Positions 61,563 to 64,000 of a stretch of 64,000 bases of DNA are shown here, piece after piece. Each line of letters opens with the position of its first letter. Position 1 is the stretch's first letter. The notes under the pieces were generated by a model, which did no database searches, had not been told where the DNA came from, and was given only the letters and a program-made list of their open reading frames with translations. This DNA comes from Aphelocoma coerulescens (taxonomy: Eukaryota; Chordata; Aves; Passeriformes; Corvidae): contig NC_091017.1 of NCBI RefSeq assembly GCF_041296385.1, positions 46,808,214-46,872,213 of the forward strand, given 5' to 3'. The translations under genes were made by a program, and so were the position numbers.

Positions 61563-63536
61563 GTGAGCTTTGGCAAGGTCTGTCTGTGGTTCTGTCTCAC
61601 CGGGAGCACGGCTGCGGAAGTGAATGAGGTGTAGTTTGCCTGGAGCTGCTGCTATTAATGTTTGGGGAACTGCCGCTGTCGATCGGTATTTCTGGTTAAG
61701 AGATTAAAAGCCAAAAAAGTCTTTCTTGCACTGCTCTTTTTATAAAAAAAAAATTTTAAAAGGCAGTCTCAAGGAACATGAAGATCCAATGATTTGCAAG
61801 GGGAATGTTTTTTGCTGTGATGCAGTGTTCTGAGACCTGCCGTGGCTTACACTGGCAGCAGTAACATTTCTTTTTTTCTTTTGATATCTTGTTTCAGTCT
61901 GGTAGTTTCAGCAACTTACTTGAGATAGGAACCGGTGTGAACGCACCTGCAGATGCCTTTGGTCAGTCTCCAGCTCACTTGGCTGCTTGTGGTGGTGAAG
62001 CTTTTTTTCTACTGTGGCAACTGCAGACAGGAGCAAATCTGAACCAACAGGTAAGAACACATACATTTTATTCCTTCCACTTCTAATCTGGCATGTCAGT
62101 AAATCCATTTAATATTATTTACATACTTTTTATCTAAAAGAGGTTTTTCTTATACTCAGTTGTATTGCATGTGGTATCTGGATTTGCTTATTCTAGAGTA
62201 ACTTCTTGCATGAACCAGAAATCCTGTCTATATTGCATTAGCAATTTGCAATGTATAATTCAATTTTCACAATTAAAATGCTGCATGCAGCTGTCCAAAC
62301 AACTTAATTCTTTTACACAACTGAGTATTTTTCTTCCAAAATTCTGTCCCTACTTCCAGTAAATGTAAGGATTCTTACTCTAGTTACTTAGTTTAATTCC
62401 TCATACATCTGAGCTGGTAGCAAGCTATTGGTCACAGCAATCCCTGAATGGTGCTCAGAGATGCTGTTCCATGTAGAGAGTATTCTGTGTAAGTTATCTT
62501 TTAAAAGGTAAAGGTTAAACAATGAGTACTGCAGGGGACAACACTTCTACTTTGTGGTGATGAATACACTAGATATTTAATGGCAGTTACCAAGTACATG
62601 TTACTAGCTATATTCCTTTAATCTTTCTCTCAGCTCACAACAGACTGGTATACATAAACAGTCATTTTGGAGACAAGACAGCTTTATCCTCTTCCTCTTC
62701 TTTCAAATGATTGTTAAATTGTGTTTTTAGGATTGCCTTGGAGAAGCCCCGATACATAAAGCAGCAAAAGTTGGGAGTTTGGAATGTCTTGCTCTCCTTG
62801 TTGCTGGTGATGCTAAAATTGAGTAAGTTGAGCTAGATTTAGTAACTTCAGTAAGAGTGTCAAAGGACGTGCTTTTTACGCAGTACATTTAACTTGCTCA
62901 GAACACGTGTGCCAAGGCTGCACACAGAGCATGACTATAGCCCTAGAGTATTAACAACTGACATAAACTCCAAAGGAGCACAGACCACATGCTCACATGC
63001 TATTGTTTAGCTATATACCTCTGTAACAACTGCTGAGAGAATATTCCTGATCATAATCTCACCTTCTTGCCTTTCTGATATGCTAAGCCAGTAAAAGTCT
63101 GATGACAAATTTATTTTAAAATAATTATTCCTTTTTGTATTTAATACCAGCCCCCTCTACGAGCCCTATGCTATCCTTGACAAACCTTCTTGGTATGGAT
63201 TCCCTGTACTTACTTTTATTCATCTGCCTAAATTAACACTTAATCAGTGCTTGCTCATTATTCCAGTGTAATTGGTTATTGTTAATTCTGTATTTCAGCT
63301 TGTGCAACAATAGTGGACAGACAGCAGCAGACCTTGCACTGGATTATGGCTTTCTGGAATGTGCCAAGTTCCTCAGGACAATTCAGTACACTCAGGCAAT
63401 GAAACTGAGAGGACAGTCTGGACACTCGCTAAGTGACAAACATGGTTTGCAGAGAGAAGATCCAACTGCACAGAAACAAGAAAGTGAAACCAGCAGATCC
63501 ATAAACAGGAAGAGGAGAAGATCAGATGGTGTGTAA
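61536..63536 (+). CDS. ANKRD37: ANKRD37, ankyrin repeat domain 37
   Basis: ANKRD37 is a small, HIF-1-induced ankyrin protein that can enter the nucleus. Four exons join in phase to 169 residues: 61536-61562, 61898-62050, 62731-62822 and 63299-63536. The product starts MLMLDCTSESG and shows three ankyrin repeats, recognised by FGQSPAHLAACGG, LGEAPIHKAAKVGSLECL and SGQTAADLALDYGFLECA. It ends in a basic cluster NRKRRRS that resembles a nuclear localisation signal. Human ANKRD37 is 158 residues as I recall, so length fits. The C-terminus is the only uncertain part: a donor-like GTGTGT at 63,529 could join a short final exon at 63,815. Confidence 0.93.
61563..61897 (+). other. ANKRD37 intron 1
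   Basis: 335 bases that fall quickly from GC-rich to AT-rich and end in a T-rich tract. Nothing else seen. Confidence 0.85.
61898..62050 (+). CDS. ANKRD37: ANKRD37 exon 2 (ankyrin repeat 1)
   Basis: This 153-base, phase 0/0 exon encodes SGSFSNLLEIGTGVNAPADA, then FGQSPAHLAACGGEAFFLLW and QLQTGANLNQQ. The acceptor is GTTTCAG and the donor GTAAGA. Confidence 0.95.
62051..62730 (+). other. ANKRD37 intron 2
   Basis: AT-rich, 680 bases; nothing recognised. Confidence 0.85.
62731..62822 (+). CDS. ANKRD37: ANKRD37 exon 3 (ankyrin repeat 2)
   Basis: This 92-base exon encodes DCLGEAPIHKAAKVGSLECL and ALLVAGDAKI. It ends with two bases of an Asp codon before GTAAGT. Confidence 0.95.
62823..63298 (+). 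other. ANKRD37 intron 3
   Basis: AT-rich, 476 bases; nothing recognised. Confidence 0.85.
63299..63536 (+). CDS. ANKRD37: ANKRD37 exon 4 (ankyrin repeat 3, basic tail)
   Basis: After TTTCAG the exon completes Asp and encodes LCNNSGQTAADLALDYGFLE, then a long charged tail and SRSINRKRRRSDGV before TAA. The tail is more divergent from human than the repeats are. Confidence 0.88.
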
Positions 63537-64000
63537 TAGTGTTGGTTTAATACAATTCAGAATATTCTAAAACATGTTTTTAGCATCTAAGTAAAACAAA
63601 TGTGTGTTAGACACAGAGCAGTCAGATTTAAAAGCCTGCCAGTAAGGATGAAGTTGCATTGGTATTTAAGGTTAGGGTCTTCTTGGAAAAGGACAGTACA
63701 CGTGGGATGCCACTTAAGAGGCTACTTTAACTCAGAAGAAATAAAAATCATAGGTTTTCTTACTGATGTACTGATGAAGTAGCTACAGACTTGTTTTGTT
63801 TGTTTCTATGACAGATCTTGTCTCCTAGCTGCCAGAAGAAACTGCTGTAATCCCAACATGAAATAAGGGGAATCTAAAGTCTGAAGAACCATGACTGGAT
63901 GATACACTGAGCAGTCAGATGTGTGTGCTGGGACACTGTCTCCTTCTGAGAAGGAGGAAAGCTTGTTTATTGTTACTTCTTACAGAAGAATGCTGTGAGG
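63537..64000 (+). other. ANKRD37 3' region to window end
   Basis: AT-rich sequence after the ANKRD37 stop. An AATAAA lies at 63,740-63,745. A strong acceptor (pyrimidine tract and GACAG) ends at 63,814, followed by a short open stretch to TAG at 63,828, which may be an alternative last exon. No UFSP2 exon, the next gene in human order, was recognised. Confidence 0.5.

Larger units (their letters stand above)
61085..61565. promoter_or_regulatory. CpG island covering the ANKRD37 promoter and exon 1
   Basis: Dense CpG sequence runs up to and across the ANKRD37 start codon at 61,536. It holds a CCAAT box and two ACGTG hypoxia-response cores, listed separately. No TATA box was seen, as is usual for such promoters. 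The transcription start is probably between the CCAAT box and the ATG. Confidence 0.8.

Noticed and set aside
61089..61609. Minus-strand frames of 95-147 residues opposite ANKRD37 exon 1
   Set aside because: Shadows of the CpG island with low-complexity Ala/Pro/Arg/Gly composition.
61011..61634. 207-residue plus-strand frame running into the ANKRD37 start
   Set aside because: It is a GC-rich 5' region read through. Only the part from MLMLDC matches ANKRD37, and the frame continues past the real donor into the intron.

Overview
The window reads as a bird autosome. Vertebrate multi-exon genes with GT-AG introns sit in AT-rich sequence, there are CR1 LINE fragments in both orientations, and one insertion matches an LTR common in bird genomes. 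The gene order SNX25 (+), LRP2BP (-), ANKRD37 (+) is the order known from human 4q35, which corresponds to chromosome 4 in birds. No prokaryotic feature, CRISPR array or operon is present.

Layout. (1) 1-46,038: the 3' part of SNX25 on the plus strand. I place 14 coding exons that join in phase into 639 codons plus a stop. They encode the end of the PXA domain, the RGS domain, a coiled coil, the PX domain and the C-terminal nexin domain. Earlier exons lie to the left of the window. The introns are large and hold CR1 pieces (about 7,988-8,515, 29,281-29,415, 32,826-33,030 and 44,925-45,010), a solo LTR (20,079-20,664), a second LTR-like element (about 35,891-36,175) and a GC-rich islet (29,880-30,115). 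(2) 46,039-48,083: the tail-to-tail interval between SNX25 and LRP2BP. (3) 58,008 down to 48,084: LRP2BP on the minus strand, seven coding exons recognised by their Sel1-like repeats. One exon carries an in-frame TAA at a conserved Gln position, and no first coding exon could be found. Its largest intron contains an internally deleted CR1 element. (4) 58,200-58,960: a CpG island with a 57-bp unit repeated three times, probably the LRP2BP promoter. (5) 61,090-61,565: a second CpG island, with a CCAAT box and two hypoxia-response cores, which runs into ANKRD37 exon 1. (6) 61,536-63,536: ANKRD37, four coding exons, followed by 3' sequence to the end of the window.

The three genes do not form a pathway. 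SNX25 is an endosomal sorting nexin, LRP2BP is a Sel1-repeat adaptor that binds megalin, and ANKRD37 is a small ankyrin protein whose gene is a known HIF-1 target. The strongest observation is the apparent breakage or N-terminal shortening of LRP2BP. I found no previously undescribed system. The other leads are a candidate poison exon in SNX25, the tandem repeat in the LRP2BP CpG island and an unexplained GC-rich islet.
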